Positions 37,214-45,731 of a DNA stretch of 64,000 bases are shown here, piece by piece; position 1 is the first letter of the stretch, and the number at the start of each line of letters is the position of its first letter. The stretch spans positions 1 to 64,000 of the forward strand of contig NZ_AULD01000005.1 of assembly GCF_000425105.1 (NCBI RefSeq), in the 5' to 3' direction. The notes under the pieces were generated by a model, which did not search any database, was not told the origin of the DNA, and saw only the letters and a program-made list of their open reading frames with translations. The translations under genes were made by a program, and so were the position numbers. This DNA is from Agrococcus lahaulensis DSM 17612 (GTDB lineage: Bacteria; Actinomycetota; Actinomycetes; Actinomycetales; Microbacteriaceae).

Positions 37214-38818
37214 GCCGACGCCCAGCTCGCTCGAGAAGTCGATCGAGCCGCCGTGGGCGTGCACGATCATGCGGCAGATCCAGAGCCCGAGCCCCGCGCC
37301 GGGCAGCTGCGACTCCCGAGCCGAGCTCGATCGGTAGAAGCGCTCGAAGACGCGCGCGACCTCATCCGGCCGCACGCCCGGACCGTCGTCGCGCACCGAG
37401 ACCACGGCTTCCCGGCCGTCGACCTCGACCCGCACCTCGACGTCGCCGTCGTCGTGCGTGTACTTGATGCCGTTCGAGATGAGGTTCTCGATCACCTGGC
37501 TGAGCCGTCTGGCGTCTCCCTCGACCACGACGGCGGGCCCGTCGATGAGCCGCAACGCGACGCGCTTCCGCCTCGCGCGGTGCTCGAGCAGGGCGACGGC
37601 GTCGACGGCGAGGGCCCGCAGGTCGACCTCGGTCGACTGGAGCTGCACCTCGCCGCGGCTCATCTCGCCGACCACGAGCAGGTCCTCGACGAGCGCGCGC
37701 AGCCGGTTGGAGTTGCGCTGCGCGGTCTCGAGCCACGACCGGAGGTCGTCGGGCAGCTCCTCGTCGAGCGCGATCTCGAGGTAGCCGGCGATCGACGTGA
37801 GCGGCGTGCGCAGCTCGTGCGAGACGAGCGCGACGAAGTCGTCGCGATCCTCGAGCATGCGCATGTAGGCGGTGACATCGTCGATCGAGGCGATCGAGCC
37901 GCGGAACTCGCCGTTGATCGTGATGGGCCGGGACGACAGCCGGATCGCGACGAGGTCGTGCCCCGGCCGGCTGATCCAGCAGTCGACGTTGTCGAACGCC
38001 TCCCCACGCGCGGCGCGCACGAACGGCGTCCTCGAGTGACGGATGCGTCGGCGCGTGTCGATCTCGAGGAACCGGGCGCCGTCGAGCATCGTCGCGACCG
38101 ATGCGCCGGCGATCGCGGGGTGCTCGCGCAGCGTCGGGTTGACGCGCTCGATGCGGCCCTCCGGGTCGAGCAGCATGAGGCCGATGCGCGCGGTCTCGAA
38201 GACGGCGTCGATGAGCGTCGCGTCGGCCGCCGCCTTCCGGGCGATCTCGGTGCGCTCGCGCTCGCGCTCGAGCAGCGTGCGTTGCTGCCGCTCGAGCAGG
38301 CGAGAGTAGTAGTGCGCAGACCACGCCGCGGCCATGAGCGAGGCCGGAATGAGCACGGTGCCGACCGCGTTCGCCGTGAGCAGCGTGCCCGTCGTGCCGG
38401 CCAGGTGCACCCCGAGGATCGCCGCGATCACCGCGCTCACGGCCGCGACGATCGCGATGCCCCGCCTGCCCGCGACGATGCCGATCCAGAAGGCGGGCAG
38501 CACGGCGAGGAGCGCGAGCGTGCGCGGCGCGCTGGCGTCGACGAGCAGCACCGCGATCGCGGCGAGGTCGAGCATCGGCACGACGGATCTCGCCCGTCCG
38601 CTCCCGGCGGGCAGCTGCGTCGCGATCAGCGCGATGATCGTCGCGACGGCGAGAATGCTGACGGCCGTCCACGCCCACGAATTCGACCACACCCTCGGAT
38701 CCGCGATCCCCATGACGAGGAGGACCGTCGCGGCGAGCAGGGCGTAGGGCACCTGCAGCTTGCGGGTCTGCGGGGAGAGCGCGCCGTCGGAGCGCTCTCC
38801 CGGCTCCAGCGCGCTCAC
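37178..38818 (-). CDS. Membrane histidine kinase with PAS domain
   Basis: A sensor kinase of 546 residues. The N-terminal 190 residues hold about six membrane helices with little outside the membrane. They are followed by a coiled linker (ERQQRTLLERERERTEIARKAAA), a PAS domain (about 215-320), the HisKA box DDFVALVSHELRTPLTSIAGYL with the phospho-His near 332, and the ATPase domain with N, G1 (DDGPGVRPDE) and G2 (GLGLWICRMIV) boxes. Start is the GTG at 38818, overlapping the DUF853 stop (GTGA). It is convergent with the receiver-HEAT-glycosyltransferase operon, with a 36-bp tail overlap, so it is probably that receiver's kinase. Confidence 0.92.
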   Translation of the reverse strand: MSALEPGERSDGALSPQTRKLQVPYALLAATVLLVMGIADPRVWSNSWAWTAVSILAVATIIALIATQLPAGSGRARSVVPMLDLAAIAVLLVDASAPRTLALLAVLPAFWIGIVAGRRGIAIVAAVSAVIAAILGVHLAGTTGTLLTANAVGTVLIPASLMAAAWSAHYYSRLLERQQRTLLERERERTEIARKAAADATLIDAVFETARIGLMLLDPEGRIERVNPTLREHPAIAGASVATMLDGARFLEIDTRRRIRHSRTPFVRAARGEAFDNVDCWISRPGHDLVAIRLSSRPITINGEFRGSIASIDDVTAYMRMLEDRDDFVALVSHELRTPLTSIAGYLEIALDEELPDDLRSWLETAQRNSNRLRALVEDLLVVGEMSRGEVQLQSTEVDLRALAVDAVALLEHRARRKRVALRLIDGPAVVVEGDARRLSQVIENLISNGIKYTHDDGDVEVRVEVDGREAVVSVRDDGPGVRPDEVARVFERFYRSSSARESQLPGAGLGLWICRMIVHAHGGSIDFSSELGVGSVASFRLPRGD

Positions 38819-40506
38819 CGGCGCCGGTTGCCTAGGACGCCGCGTACGATCTCGCGGAGGATGGTCTGGCCGGTGCGCGAGCCGATGAAGTCGGTGACCG
38901 GGCTGCCGGTCCGGCCGCTCGAGCGGCTCCGCGATCGGCCGCGCTGCGATGCCGCGGCGCGCTCGAGGCGCTCCGCCTCCGCCTCGGCCTCCGCGAGCTC
39001 CTGCGCGCGCCGCTCGGCCTCCTCGGCGCTGCGCAGCCGCGCCTGCAGGATCTCGCGGGCCGACTCGCGGTCGACGGCGGTGCCGTAGCGCGCGAGCAGG
39101 CTCGACGATGCGACCGCGTGCCGCATCGCGGGCTCCGGTGCCGGGTCCATCGATCCCTGCGGAGCGCGCATGCGCGTCCATGCGACGGGCGTGGGCGCGC
39201 CCCGCTCGCCCATGACGGTCACGACGGCCTCACCGATGCCGAGGCTCGTGAGCACCTCCTCGAGGTCGTAGCCGCTCGTCGGGTAGGTGCGCACAGCTGC
39301 TCGCAGCGCCTTCGCGTCGTCGGGCGTGTGCGCGCGCAGCTGGTGCTGCACGCGCGAGCCGAGCTGCGCGAGCACGTCGGCGGGCAGGTCCTTCGGCGAC
39401 TGCGTGACGAAGACGATGCCCACGCCCTTCGAGCGGATGAGCCGCACGGTCTGGGTGATGGCGGAGAGGAAGTCCTTCGACGCATCCCGGAACAGCAGGT
39501 GCGCCTCGTCGAAGAAGAAGACGAGCTTCGGCTTGTCGAGGTCGCCCACTTCCGGCAGCTCCTCGAACAGGTCGGCGAGCAGCCACATGAGGAAGGTCGA
39601 GAACAGCGCCGGCTGGCTCGCGACGCTCGGCAGCTCGAGCAGGCTGATGATGCCGCGACCGTCGGCGCTCGTGCGCAGCAGGTCCTGCGGGTCGAACTCC
39701 GGCTCGCCGAAGAACACGTCGGCGCCCTGCTCGCTGAAGGCGGTGACCTCGCGCAGGATGACGCCCGCCGTCTGGGTCGAGACGCCCCCGAGCCGCCGCA
39801 GCTCGGGCTTGCCGTCGCCCGTCAGCCACAGCAGCAGCTCGCGCAGGTCCTCGAGGTCGAGCAGCGGCAGCTGCTGCTCGTCGGCGTACGCGAACACGAT
39901 CGCGAGGCTCGACTCCTGCGTCGCGTTGAGGCCCAGCACCTTCGCGAGCAGCGTGGGCCCGAACGACAGCACGGTCGCGCGGATGGGCACGCCGACGCCC
40001 CGCCCGCCGAGGGCGAAGTACTCGACCGGGAACGCGGTCGGCTCCCAGGCCTGGCCGATGCCCGCGGTGCGCGCGAGCAGTGCGCTGTCCGACTCCCCGG
40101 GCTGCGCGACGCCCGAGAGGTCGCCCTTGATGTCGGCGGCGAACACCGGCACGCCCGCGGCCGAGAGCTGCTCGGCGAGCACCTGCAGCGTCTTCGTCTT
40201 CCCCGTGCCCGTCGCGCCGGCGATGAGCCCGTGGCGGTTGAGCATCGAGAGGGGGATGCGCACCTTGGCTTCCGGGTCGGGGTCGCCGTTGACGAGCGCG
40301 CCGAGCTCGAGCGCGGGCCCGTCGAACGCGTAGCCGGCGCGAACCGCCTCGACCGCGGCTTCGTCGAGCGGACGCTCGCGAGCCGGGTCGTCGTCGCTCG
40401 CGCGCTGGCGCGCCGCCTCGAGCGCGGCGATGCGCGCCTCGGCCTCGGCCTGCGCCTTGCGCGCCGCCTCGAGTGCCGCTTGCGCTTGCGCCAGCTCGTC
40501 GCTCAT
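38815..40506 (-). CDS. DUF853 / HerA-like ATPase
   Basis: A P-loop ATPase (563 residues) of the DUF853 family, related to HerA-FtsK translocases. An N-terminal coiled coil (residues 3-37) precedes the ATPase, with Walker A GATGTGKTKT near 98-106, Walker B KLVFFFDEAHLLF near 330 and sensor residues in IVFVTQSPKDLP. A second charged coiled region near 480-510 is followed by a basic tail (RGRSRSRSSGRTG). The family's function is unproven. I start at 40506, eight bases after AAGGA; an ATG three codons earlier is possible. It is coupled to the kinase gene by GTGA overlap. Confidence 0.88.
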   Translation of the reverse strand: MSDELAQAQAALEAARKAQAEAEARIAALEAARQRASDDDPARERPLDEAAVEAVRAGYAFDGPALELGALVNGDPDPEAKVRIPLSMLNRHGLIAGATGTGKTKTLQVLAEQLSAAGVPVFAADIKGDLSGVAQPGESDSALLARTAGIGQAWEPTAFPVEYFALGGRGVGVPIRATVLSFGPTLLAKVLGLNATQESSLAIVFAYADEQQLPLLDLEDLRELLLWLTGDGKPELRRLGGVSTQTAGVILREVTAFSEQGADVFFGEPEFDPQDLLRTSADGRGIISLLELPSVASQPALFSTFLMWLLADLFEELPEVGDLDKPKLVFFFDEAHLLFRDASKDFLSAITQTVRLIRSKGVGIVFVTQSPKDLPADVLAQLGSRVQHQLRAHTPDDAKALRAAVRTYPTSGYDLEEVLTSLGIGEAVVTVMGERGAPTPVAWTRMRAPQGSMDPAPEPAMRHAVASSSLLARYGTAVDRESAREILQARLRSAEEAERRAQELAEAEAEAERLERAAASQRGRSRSRSSGRTGSPVTDFIGSRTGQTILREIVRGVLGNRRR

Positions 40507-40561
40507 GCGGCCCATCCTTGCACGCAGGCCGCCGCGATCCCTGTCCCGGTGTGGCGACGCG

Positions 40562-41782
40562 TCACTCGACGGGCGGCACCTGCCGCGGCCGCACGACGAG
40601 CCACAGCGACAGGGTCGCGAGCACGCCGCACGCGAGCATGATGACCCCCATCGGCACCGCGCTCTCGACGCGGAAGAGCCCGACGACGGGGCTCACGAGC
40701 CCGGCGATCGACATGTTGAGCGCACCGAGCAGCGATGCGGCGGTGCCCGCCTCGCGACCGTGGTTCGCGAGCGCGAGCGTCTGCACGCACGGCATCGAGA
40801 GCCCGAACGCGAAGGCGAACAGCGCGAGCGGCGGGACGAGCCCGACGATGCCCGCACCGACGAGATCGAACGCGATGATGAGGGAGGCACCGACGATGAG
40901 CAGCCCGGTCGAGACGGCGAGCACCCACTGCGCGCCCCAGCGGTTCGCGGCAGCGCCCGCCGACTGCGTGCCGGCCAGCACCGCGACGGAGCAGATTGCG
41001 AACACGAGCCCGAACTCGCCGGGCGTGAAGCCGTAGACCTCCTGCAGCAGCAGCGAGGAGGTCGACAGGTAGGCGAACATGCCCCCGAAGATGCTCGCGC
41101 CGATGACCGCGACGCCGACGAAGACGCGGTCGGTGAGCACCGCGCGGTACTGCGCTCGCAGCGGCTGCCGGGCGCTCGGCTCGCGCAGGTGGGCGGGCAG
41201 CGTCTCGCGCAGCACGAGCAGCTGGAGCGCGATGACGACGACGGCGTAGGCGGCGAGCACCCAGAACAGCCCTCGCCACTCGGTGAGGCCCATGAGCCAC
41301 GAGCCGATGACGGGCGCAGCGATCGGGGCGATCCCGATGACGAGCGCGAGCCGCGACAGCGCCGTCGTGAGCCGACGCCCGCCGAAGAGGTCGCGCACCA
41401 TCGCGATCGCGACGGCGGTGCCGGCCGCGGCGCCGAAGCCCTGCACGACGCGAAGCGCGAGCAGGGTAGCGATGTCGGGCGCCGTCGCGACGCCGACGCT
41501 CGCGACCGCGTGCACGCTCGTCGCGACGAGCAGCGGCACTCGCCGGCCGATCCGGTCGGAGAGCGGACCGACCACGAGCTGCCCGAGGGCAAAGCCCAGG
41601 GTCGTGGCCGACAGGGTCAGCTGCACCATCGCATCCGTCGTAGCGAAGGTGTCCTTGAGCGCCGGGAAGGCCGGCAGGTAGAGGTCGATCGTGAAGGGCC
41701 CGAGGCCAGCGAGCAGCCCGAGCACGAGCAGCACTCGGAAGCGCCGGCCCGGGCTCAGCTGCTCGCCCGGCGCGCCCGTCAC
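40562..41782 (-). CDS. Bcr/CflA-type MFS drug-resistance transporter
   Basis: A 12-helix major facilitator (406 residues) of the DHA1 Bcr/CflA type. The first loop has GPFTIDLYLPAFPAL (motif D1-like), loop 2-3 has GQLVVGPLSDRIGRRVPL (motif A), and helix 5 has GAAAGTAVAIAMVRD and GIAPIAAPVIGSWL (motif C). Such proteins export drugs or small metabolites with protons. The GTG at 41782 overlaps the amidohydrolase stop (GTGA), so the two are one transcript; the hydrolase may act on something this transporter handles, but that is a guess. Confidence 0.9.
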   Translation of the reverse strand: MTGAPGEQLSPGRRFRVLLVLGLLAGLGPFTIDLYLPAFPALKDTFATTDAMVQLTLSATTLGFALGQLVVGPLSDRIGRRVPLLVATSVHAVASVGVATAPDIATLLALRVVQGFGAAAGTAVAIAMVRDLFGGRRLTTALSRLALVIGIAPIAAPVIGSWLMGLTEWRGLFWVLAAYAVVVIALQLLVLRETLPAHLREPSARQPLRAQYRAVLTDRVFVGVAVIGASIFGGMFAYLSTSSLLLQEVYGFTPGEFGLVFAICSVAVLAGTQSAGAAANRWGAQWVLAVSTGLLIVGASLIIAFDLVGAGIVGLVPPLALFAFAFGLSMPCVQTLALANHGREAGTAASLLGALNMSIAGLVSPVVGLFRVESAVPMGVIMLACGVLATLSLWLVVRPRQVPPVE

Positions 41783-42996
41783 GCGGCGGGCAGTGCCAGC
41801 GGCACCTCGTCGCGCGGCGCGATGCGCTCCTCGCCCGTGGCGGCGTCGTGCTCGAAGACGACTCGTCCGTCGATCAGGACGGTGCGGGGGCGAGCCATCG
41901 GGTCCATCCAGTCGCCACCCCACACCACGAGGTCGGCGCGCTTGCCGACCTCGATCGAGCCGACCTCGGCGGCGACGCCGAGCGCCTTGGCGGGGTTGAT
42001 CGTGATCGCGCGCAGGGCGGTCTCGCGGTCGAGCCCCTCACGCACGGCGAGGGATGCCTGGTGCACGAGGAAGGAGATGGGGATCACCGGGTGGTCGGTG
42101 ATGATCGAGAGCTCGACGCCGGCCTTCGCGAGCTTGCCGGGGTTCGCGATCGATCGCTTCCGCAGCTCCATCTTCGACTTCGTCGTGAAGAGCGGGCCGA
42201 TGAGCACGGGCACGCCGCGCTCGGCGAGCAGGTCGGCGACGACGTGCGCCTCGGTGCCGTGGTCGATGATGAGGTCGTAGCCGAACTCGGCCTGCAGGCG
42301 CAGCGCGGTCACGATGTCGTCGGCGCGGTGGGCGTGCTGGCGCCACGGGATCTCGCGGCGGAGCACCTTGCCGAGCGCCTCCATCGTGAGGTCGACCTCG
42401 GCGGTCGCGCCAGCGTCGACGTCGTTGTGCTTGCGCTGGTAGTTCTGCGCGGCGACGAAGGCGTCGCGGATGATCTTCGCGGTGCCGAGCCTCGTCGAAG
42501 GCGTCTGCTTCTTGTCGCCGTACACGCGCTTGGGGTTCTCCCCCAGCGCGCTCTTGAGGCCCGCCGGCTCGCGCAGCACCATGTGGTCGACGATGCGGCC
42601 GTGCGTGTGGAGCGTCGTGGCCTGGCCGCCGATGGGGTTGCCGGAGCCCGGGTTGACGTTCACGGTCGTCACACCGCCCGCGAGCGCGAGGTCGAAGCCC
42701 TCGTCGAAGGGGTCGATCGCGTCGATCGTGCGCACGCCCGCGGTGTTCGGGTTCGTCATCTCGTTCGTGTCGCTCCCCGTCGGCCCGTCGCCCTCGGGAT
42801 GCACGCCGAGGTGCACGTGCGCGTCGACGAGACCGGGCGTCACCTGCGCCCCGGCCGCGTCGATGACGGTCGCTCCCTCGGGCACCGCGACGTCGGCACC
42901 GATCTCGGCGATCCGACCGTCGCGCACGAGCACCGTGCCCTCGAACTCCTGGCCCTCGACGGGCACGACCTGGGCGTTGACGATGGCGAGCAGCAT
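41779..42996 (-). CDS. Metal-dependent amidohydrolase (imidazolonepropionase-like)
   Basis: A 405-residue TIM-barrel hydrolase with composite beta-sandwich ends. Metal ligands: the first HxH in VDAHVHLGV (60-62), later QHAHR, IIDHGTEAH, and the catalytic Asp in SIITDHPV. No carboxylated-Lys motif stands out. Substrate is not predictable; close relatives are annotated only as amidohydrolases. The ATG at 42996 follows GAGGA nine bases upstream. It is the first gene of a two-gene operon with the MFS transporter. Confidence 0.88.
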   Translation of the reverse strand: MLLAIVNAQVVPVEGQEFEGTVLVRDGRIAEIGADVAVPEGATVIDAAGAQVTPGLVDAHVHLGVHPEGDGPTGSDTNEMTNPNTAGVRTIDAIDPFDEGFDLALAGGVTTVNVNPGSGNPIGGQATTLHTHGRIVDHMVLREPAGLKSALGENPKRVYGDKKQTPSTRLGTAKIIRDAFVAAQNYQRKHNDVDAGATAEVDLTMEALGKVLRREIPWRQHAHRADDIVTALRLQAEFGYDLIIDHGTEAHVVADLLAERGVPVLIGPLFTTKSKMELRKRSIANPGKLAKAGVELSIITDHPVIPISFLVHQASLAVREGLDRETALRAITINPAKALGVAAEVGSIEVGKRADLVVWGGDWMDPMARPRTVLIDGRVVFEHDAATGEERIAPRDEVPLALPAA

Positions 42997-43119
42997 GCGG
43001 TTCCTCTTCAGATCGGGATCGTCCCCCAGCCTACGCCTGATTAGCCGAACGAACGACTTCCGCCCCGCCGCTTGACCGCTCCGGCGCTGCTGCACTTGAC
43101 TCGCAGCGAGAGGAGACGC

Positions 43120-43713
43120 ATGACCGCCACGGTGCACGACCGCAACCCTCGCGCAGCACGGACCCGCGACGGCCAGCGGCTCGCTGGCGGCATCGCCATC
43201 GTGCTCGGCGGGGCCGTCTGGCTGGTGCCGGCGCTGCTCCCCGCCGCGGCTGCGGCGACGCCGCTGCCCAGTGCGACGGCTCCCGCGCTGGCGCTGCTCG
43301 GCGCGGTGCTGCTGCAGTTCGGGATCGTGGGCGACCGTGCACCCTTGAGCTGGGTCAAGGTCGGGGGCATCCTGACCCTCTTCTACTTCTGCTCCTGGCT
43401 CGCGCTGCACCTCGTGCCCGACGCGCTCGCGGCTGCGAACCCCTGGGGCGCAACGTCGGTCATGCGGCTGCTGGTCGGGCTCATCGCGGCGATCGTCATC
43501 GCGAAGAGCTGGCCCGTGCGCGGCTACGACCGCTGGGCGATGCTCGTCGTCGTGCTCGCCGACGGGCTCAACAGCCTCGTGTGGGGCTGGGTGCTCCTCG
43601 CCGCGCCGTCGGCGGCGCTGATCACCCTCGTCGGGGCACTGTTCCCGCTCGCCCTCGTCGCGCTCGGCGCGAGCCACATCGCCGCCGCGCTGCGCGCGCG
43701 TCGCGATCGCTGA
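43120..43713 (+). CDS. Hypothetical membrane protein (197 aa)
   Basis: An integral membrane protein I do not recognise. About six hydrophobic segments are visible, starting IAIVLGGAVWLVPALLPA near residue 29, and the loops are short. The C-terminus is basic (RARRDR). The ATG at 43120 follows AGAGGAGA eight bases upstream. It is divergent from the amidohydrolase and convergent with the SRPBCC gene. Confidence 0.75.
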   Translation: MTATVHDRNPRAARTRDGQRLAGGIAIVLGGAVWLVPALLPAAAAATPLPSATAPALALLGAVLLQFGIVGDRAPLSWVKVGGILTLFYFCSWLALHLVPDALAAANPWGATSVMRLLVGLIAAIVIAKSWPVRGYDRWAMLVVVLADGLNSLVWGWVLLAAPSAALITLVGALFPLALVALGASHIAAALRARRDR

Positions 43714-43728
43714 CCGCGGCGTCGGGGC

Positions 43729-44172
43729 TCAGTCGTCGGCGAGCTCCTCGAGCCGCGTCAAGCAGTCCTGCCACCCCTGCCGGAAGTCCTCCACCTCGTC
43801 GATCGGCGCCGTCTGCCGCACGACGATCCGCACGCCGCCCTCGACCTCGGCGAAGTCGACCGTCACGAGCTCCTCGCGCCCACCCTGGTCGTCGCCCGAG
43901 AGCCAGATCCACGACTGCGCGATGCGCTCGCCCTCGTCGAGCTGCAGGTAGCGCCCCTGCACACCGAAGCCGCCCTCGCCCGTCTGGATCCGGTAGGAGC
44001 CGCCCTCGCGGCCGTCGATCTCGTAGCGCGTGTCGTCGAACATCGGCCACCACCAGCGCTCGAGGCCGGCGGCCGTCGTCCACAGCGGCCACAGCGCATC
44101 CGTCGTCATCTCGACGAAGCCGATCACTTCGGCATGCTCGACGTCGTCGGGGATCCGCAGCTGCTCGCTCAT
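43729..44172 (-). CDS. SRPBCC / AHSA1-like domain protein
   Basis: A single START-like (SRPBCC) domain of 147 residues: VEMTTDALWPLWTTAAGLERWWWPMFDDTRYEIDGREGGSYRI matches the Aha1-type subfamily, with a large hydrophobic cavity expected. No catalytic residues are recognisable, so the ligand is unknown. It is divergent from an MFS gene whose start lies 87 bp away. Confidence 0.82.
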   Translation of the reverse strand: MSEQLRIPDDVEHAEVIGFVEMTTDALWPLWTTAAGLERWWWPMFDDTRYEIDGREGGSYRIQTGEGGFGVQGRYLQLDEGERIAQSWIWLSGDDQGGREELVTVDFAEVEGGVRIVVRQTAPIDEVEDFRQGWQDCLTRLEELADD

Positions 44173-44258
44173 GCCGCAACGCTAGCCGCGCGCGCTCCGA
44201 CCGCGCACTATCGTGGTGGCCGAACGGCGACCGTGCGCCGCAGACGAGAGCGATCCCC

Positions 44259-45626
44259 GTGCCCCTCCCGACCGCCGAAGGCCTCAGCCGCTCCGAGCGG
44301 CTCGACCGCCTGCCGTTCTCCCGGGCCCACGGCCGCCTGCTCGGCACGAGCGGCATCGGCTGGGCGCTCGACGCGATGGACGTCGGCCTCATCTCGTTCG
44401 TCATCGCGGCGCTCGCCCAGCAGTGGAGCCTCACGGCGACCGAGTCGAGCTGGATCGCGTCGATCGGCTTCGTCGGCATGGCGATCGGGGCGACGGTCGG
44501 CGGCCTGCTCGCCGATCGCATCGGACGCCGCAGCGTCTTCGCCCTCACGCTGCTCGTCTACGGCCTCGCGACCGGCGCCTCGGCGCTCGTCGGCTCGCTC
44601 GCGGCCCTGCTCGCGCTGCGCTTCGTCGTCGGGCTGGGCCTCGGCGCCGAGCTGCCCGTCGCCTCGACGCTCATCAGCGAGTTCGCGCCCAAGCGCATCC
44701 GCGGCCGCGTCGTCGTCTGGCTCGAGGCGTTCTGGGCGCTCGGCTGGATCGCCGCCGCGGTCATCGGCACCTTCGTCGTCGGCGCCTCCGACGACGGCTG
44801 GCGCTGGGGGCTCGCGATCGGCATGGCGCCGGCCATCTTCTCGATCGTCGTGCGCTGGGGGATGCCTGAGTCGGTGCACTACCTCGAGGCGAGGGGGCGC
44901 ATCCCCGAGGCCGAGCGCACGGTGCGGCGCTTCGAGCGCTCGGCAGGCTTCGCCGCTCCCGTGCGGGACGGGGCGACGGATGCGTCGGCACGGGATGCGT
45001 CGTCGGCCCCGGATGCGTCGGGCACGGTCGCCGACGCCGATCGCGTCTCGATCTGGTCGCCCGCGCTCCGCCGCCGCTCGATCGCGCTGTGGGCGGTGTG
45101 GTTCTGCATCAACTTCTCGTACTACGGCGCGTTCATCTGGATCCCGTCGCTGCTCGTCGAGGCCGGGTTCCCGCTCGTGCGCTCGTTCGGGTTCACGCTC
45201 ATCATCACGCTCGCGCAGCTGCCCGGCTACGCGACAGCGGCGTTCCTCATCGAGCGCTGGGGCCGGCGGCCGACGCTCACCGCGTTCCTCGCCGGCTCGG
45301 CGCTCGCCGCGGCGTGGTTCGGCACCGCGTCGACGGAGGGCGCGATCATCGCGGCCGGCTGCGCCCTCTCGTTCTGCAACCTCGGGGCGTGGGGCGCGCT
45401 CTACGCGATCGGGCCAGAGCTCTACCCGACGGACGTGCGCGGCACGGGCACGGGCGCCGCGGCGGGCTTCGGGCGCATCGCCTCGATCATCGCGCCGCTC
45501 GCGGTGCCGCCGCTGCTCGGCCTCGGCGGGCCGCTGCTGCTCTTCGCGGTGTTCGCGGCGGCCTTCGCGATCGCGGCGATCGCGGCGTGGACGCTCCCCG
45601 AGCGGCGCGGCGCCGCGCTCGAGTAG
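44259..45626 (+). CDS. MFS transporter (sugar/aromatic-acid symporter type)
   Basis: A 455-residue, 12-helix transporter of the group that includes niacin (NiaP), SV2-like and aromatic-acid symporters. Visible are GWALDAMDVGLISFV (helix 1 with the Asp typical of this group), GGLLADRIGRRSVF (motif A) and ELYPTDVRGTGTG in the second half. The central cytoplasmic loop contains DASARDASSAPDAS, made by three copies of GGATGCGTCG, and is probably disordered. The GTG at 44259 follows GAGAG. Confidence 0.88.
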   Translation: MPLPTAEGLSRSERLDRLPFSRAHGRLLGTSGIGWALDAMDVGLISFVIAALAQQWSLTATESSWIASIGFVGMAIGATVGGLLADRIGRRSVFALTLLVYGLATGASALVGSLAALLALRFVVGLGLGAELPVASTLISEFAPKRIRGRVVVWLEAFWALGWIAAAVIGTFVVGASDDGWRWGLAIGMAPAIFSIVVRWGMPESVHYLEARGRIPEAERTVRRFERSAGFAAPVRDGATDASARDASSAPDASGTVADADRVSIWSPALRRRSIALWAVWFCINFSYYGAFIWIPSLLVEAGFPLVRSFGFTLIITLAQLPGYATAAFLIERWGRRPTLTAFLAGSALAAAWFGTASTEGAIIAAGCALSFCNLGAWGALYAIGPELYPTDVRGTGTGAAAGFGRIASIIAPLAVPPLLGLGGPLLLFAVFAAAFAIAAIAAWTLPERRGAALE

Positions 45627-45642
45627 CGCGCTGGAGCTGATT

Positions 45643-45701
45643 GCGGAGGCCCTTTCGGGCCTCCGCGCGACGCCAGCGCCGGGGCCCGTCCCGGGCCCCG
45701 G
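45643..45701. terminator. Two hairpins between MFS gene and metB
   Basis: GCGGAGGCCC-TTTC-GGGCCTCCGC (45643-45666) and CCGGGGCCCG-TCC-CGGGCCCCGG (45679-45701) are perfect 10-bp stems between convergent genes, probably one terminator for each direction. Confidence 0.82.
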
Positions 45702-45731
45702 TCACCGTCGCACGGAGCGCACGCCTCCCCG

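Noticed and set aside
37200-39088. 611-aa plus-strand frame opposite the histidine kinase
   Set aside because: Shadow of the kinase; composition typical of an antisense frame.
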